NCBI GenBank assembly: GCA_900758845.1 | Contig: CAAESW010000009.1 | Span: 34,256 to 98,255 of the forward strand | Length of the DNA stretch: 64,000 bases | Direction of reading: 5' to 3' | Origin: an uncultured Collinsella sp. | Lineage (GTDB): Bacteria; Actinomycetota; Coriobacteriia; Coriobacteriales; Coriobacteriaceae | Part shown: positions 61,801 to 64,000 of the stretch, one piece after another | Numbering within the stretch: the stretch's first letter is position 1 | Layout of the letters: each line of letters opens with the position of its first letter | Notes under the pieces: generated by a model | Databases searched by the model: none | Told to the model about the DNA's origin: nothing | What the model saw: the letters and a program-made list of their open reading frames with translations, nothing else | Position numbers and translations under genes: made by a program

Positions 61801-63681
61801 CTACTCCGAAGCCTCTTTCAAATACTGTTTCCAGAAATCGATCGAAGTAAAGACATCTCTATACGAAGCGTATTCGGTATAAATCTTATCTTTGTTACGC
61901 TTGAATTCCTTCTCGGCTTTACGAAAACGACTCCAAACCTCTTTGAATCGCTTCTTATCCATATGTCTAATGGCACCCTTTTTATTAGGCATATCTACCA
62001 CAATAAGCGTGTCAACATCCCTGATTTTACCTGCGGGATAAACCCATCCCGCAGCATCAATAACAGCAACCCTACCGTTACGTTTAGCGGAGTCGTTAAC
62101 AAAACGGTGGCCATTAATGGTCAGATAATCCTTAAATGCCTGCAGCCTAGACCTGTCGCCCCCAAGGCTCAAATTGCCAAAAGTCAGTTGCGTCAAGTCG
62201 ACACCCAATTCTTGTGCCTGAGGGATGAGCTGCTCGATGGGAATCAATTGTTCCCTTTCACGATTTGCCGCCATAAAACGGGATTCAGCGACAGGATGAG
62301 AAATCCACTCCGGACCTCTCAAAAAATCTTCAAGACCTTTTACGGCAAGAGCAGCTTCATCGTAATTAAATTTCTTCAAGTCGAGCTCAACTTCACGACG
62401 AATCTCATAAAGAAAATCAGAGAGAGGCGCAGCGCCAGTTGTCGCCTGACTGATTAGCGTATTTCGGCTTACCTGATAACGCTCCACGGCAGCACTATAC
62501 TTAAACTTAAAGGAATTATGCCAAACGCAAATACCATTCATGGACATGAACTTGGGTTTGCAACGAAGCGCATACTCAGCATCATCAGAACGAACAAATA
62601 AGGGCAAGGGCAACCCCTCACGTTCAATCGTTGCGGTAGGTATAACGCAATACCACCAGCCAGCATACTGTTGGGCAGTGTCCTCATAAAGGCCAGTTGG
62701 GGCCTTATATATCTCGGTCTCAACGACATCATGAAGTGAGGTCATATAGCCTGCAGGCTTAAGGGGAGAAAAAGTTCCCTTAGCAGTAAAGAACCCTAAA
62801 TCCTCGGTACGCAAATTGGGCTCTTCCAAGCTCATCATGGCACCCGATAAAAAGGCCTCAGCATATTCTTCTTTGAGAAGAGAGAGCAGGTTGAAAGTGC
62901 GGATAAAACTCTCGGGAAGAACCTCGACATCATCGTCCATCAGGAGAACATGAGTCGCTTTAGGATTCTGCTCAAGTGACTCAATCATCCCCCGAGCAAA
63001 ACCACCAGACCCGCCGACATTAGGATTTGGATGAACAGTAACACGCGATGAATCCAGGTTTGCACTATTCAGCGAACGGCCATTATCAATAATGTGTACG
63101 TGGAAATGATCAGCAATCTCTTCATCAGAATCAATGATGTTCTTTTGTAAAAGAGATACGTTACGGACAATATAATCTTCTTTTTTAAACGTAGTAGTTG
63201 CAAGCGCTAGCTCAACTGGATGAATATCCAGTTCTTCACAATCGCAATAATAATACGCATTCCGAATATTAACAGGGCCTTCAGTACTGATATTAAAAGC
63301 GTGCAGAATCTCTCCCTCACAAAGGGAGAGTTCGATTTCAGCCGTACTCCATTCATCGGATCGTTGCAAACTAACCGCAGAGCCATCAATTGTAGAAGGA
63401 ATCCAAGAATAATTATTTGCATACGTCTGCTGAAGCGTTAAGGCGGAGCCGCAATACTCGATATGAAGATAAAACGCCTTTGCAGTAGTGTATTTTCGCC
63501 ACTTATAAATGGATAGCGCATTAAAATATGTTGTGAAATCAACATTGGTCGATTTCATGATTTCAATAGCGTCATTCGAAGTTGGAATAACAAGACCCTC
63601 CGTTGCCCTATAGCAAAGCAATGGATACTGCAACATCGCATCAGATCCGTTAAAAATCAAATTTGCAAGTTTAAAATGCAT
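61801..63681 (-). CDS. Second GlfT2-like galactofuranosyltransferase
   Basis: A 626-residue paralogue of the 58640-60481 product. It has the same layout: an N-terminal beta-rich domain, PNPNVGGSGGFARGMIES, VLLMDDDVEVLPESF, GWWYCVIPTATIE, FVRSDDAEYALR and GICVWHNSF, then a helical C-terminal domain ending in a basic region. Outside these motifs the two differ strongly, so they are old paralogues or separately acquired. ATG 63681 follows GGATGG by 6 nt. The gene is AT-rich. Different linkage or acceptor specificity from the first copy is likely but not shown. Confidence 0.9.
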   Translation of the reverse strand: MHFKLANLIFNGSDAMLQYPLLCYRATEGLVIPTSNDAIEIMKSTNVDFTTYFNALSIYKWRKYTTAKAFYLHIEYCGSALTLQQTYANNYSWIPSTIDGSAVSLQRSDEWSTAEIELSLCEGEILHAFNISTEGPVNIRNAYYYCDCEELDIHPVELALATTTFKKEDYIVRNVSLLQKNIIDSDEEIADHFHVHIIDNGRSLNSANLDSSRVTVHPNPNVGGSGGFARGMIESLEQNPKATHVLLMDDDVEVLPESFIRTFNLLSLLKEEYAEAFLSGAMMSLEEPNLRTEDLGFFTAKGTFSPLKPAGYMTSLHDVVETEIYKAPTGLYEDTAQQYAGWWYCVIPTATIEREGLPLPLFVRSDDAEYALRCKPKFMSMNGICVWHNSFKFKYSAAVERYQVSRNTLISQATTGAAPLSDFLYEIRREVELDLKKFNYDEAALAVKGLEDFLRGPEWISHPVAESRFMAANREREQLIPIEQLIPQAQELGVDLTQLTFGNLSLGGDRSRLQAFKDYLTINGHRFVNDSAKRNGRVAVIDAAGWVYPAGKIRDVDTLIVVDMPNKKGAIRHMDKKRFKEVWSRFRKAEKEFKRNKDKIYTEYASYRDVFTSIDFWKQYLKEASE

Positions 63682-63739
63682 TGAAAACCATCCAAAAAAT
63701 TCCTGGTGCAACTTGGCAAAATGGCATAAATGCCCATGG

Positions 63740-63780
63740 CATTGTTTGCATTCTCACTGATTTTAAGAATGCAAACAATG
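63740..63780. repeat. 15-bp perfect inverted repeat upstream of the GlfT2-like gene
   Basis: CATTGTTTGCATTCT at 63740-63754 and its exact reverse complement at 63766-63780. It lies 12 nt past the rfbD-type stop and about 60 nt before the next start. There is no T run, so it may be an operator, a processing site or a weak terminator. Confidence 0.75.
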
Positions 63781-63792
63781 TACTAAAGGCAT

Positions 63793-64000
63793 CTAATCAA
63801 AATGAAGTTTTAGCTCTTCCTCCCAGTCGGGCATGTGGAACCCAACCGACTCGAGCCTGGACAGGTCGAGCGCGGAGTGGACCGGGCGCGGGGCGACGGG
63901 GTCCTCGGCGCTCGCGTAGTAGTCGGCGGTGCTGACCGGCACGACCCTGTCGCCGTTGCCGTTGGCGGCCTCGAAGACGGCGCGGGCGATGTCGGCCCAG
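63793..64000 (-). CDS. rfbD: dTDP-4-dehydrorhamnose reductase type (RmlD/RfbD), C-terminal end only
   Basis: The minus strand from the window edge to the TAG at 63793-63795 encodes about 68 residues containing WADIARAVFEAANG, RVVPVSTADYYAS, APRPVHSALDLSRLESVGF and MPDWEEEL. This matches the C-terminus of RmlD/RfbD, which makes dTDP-L-rhamnose; in many gut actinobacteria it is fused to RmlC, which cannot be checked here. Composition returns to high GC in this gene, in contrast to the AT-rich genes at its 3' side. Confidence 0.85.
   Translation of the reverse strand, partial: WADIARAVFEAANGNGDRVVPVSTADYYASAEDPVAPRPVHSALDLSRLESVGFHMPDWEEELKLHFD

Overview
The window looks like chromosomal DNA of a high-GC Gram-positive gut actinobacterium, most likely a Coriobacteriia member close to Collinsella. 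The reasons are the GC-rich core genes, the frequent TTG and GTG starts behind strong Shine-Dalgarno sequences, the gene order of the housekeeping blocks, and a galactofuranose-type cell-surface locus. The genus is an inference from gene content and style; no database search was possible.

From 1 to about 45.5 kb almost every gene is on the minus strand, so transcription runs from high to low coordinates. In that direction the blocks are: a P-type ATPase and a zinc-ribbon membrane protein; a cyclophilin/TPR pair; the rod-shape block mreB-mreC-mreD-mrdA-rodA with a DUF697-like gene; two radical-SAM-associated genes leading to rplU-rpmA-obg-nadD-yqeK-rsfS; rpsP-khpA-rimM-trmD-lepB; glyQ-glyS; the PPDK regulator and ppdK; rplS-rnhB; yraN-comM-dprA-trmFO-xerC; rpsB-tsf; and pyrH-frr-uppS-cdsA-dxr-rseP-ispG. 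The last block joins translation, lipid-carrier and isoprenoid genes. The only plus-strand gene in this part is dinB.

From 45.8 to 54.4 kb a plus-strand aromatic operon runs aroF-tyrA-aroB-aroA-aroC-pheA-aroE/K-aroQ. It encodes all seven shikimate-pathway activities plus the committed enzymes towards Phe and Tyr. Its leader has a short intrinsic-terminator-like hairpin overlapping a small ORF, which is a candidate attenuator. Two striking palindromes sit between genes of the operon.

From 54.5 to 64 kb lies a surface-polysaccharide region: UDP-galactopyranose mutase (glf), a polysaccharide ABC exporter, a membrane-anchored GT2 enzyme, two GlfT2-like galactofuranosyltransferases, a LicD-family protein, and the 3' end of an RmlD/RfbD-type gene. 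The 60.5-63.8 kb part is clearly AT-richer than the rest, which suggests acquired or rapidly exchanged DNA. Two tRNA-Arg genes (CCG and TCT anticodons) flank the aromatic and glf block.

The most notable points are: xerC has no canonical start codon and seems to start at an ATA overlapping the trmFO stop; the site-2 protease carries a winged-helix-like insertion; aroE and aroK are fused; the aro leader looks like an attenuator; a 34-bp-arm perfect palindrome separates aroC and pheA; and the Galf locus has duplicated GlfT2-like enzymes.
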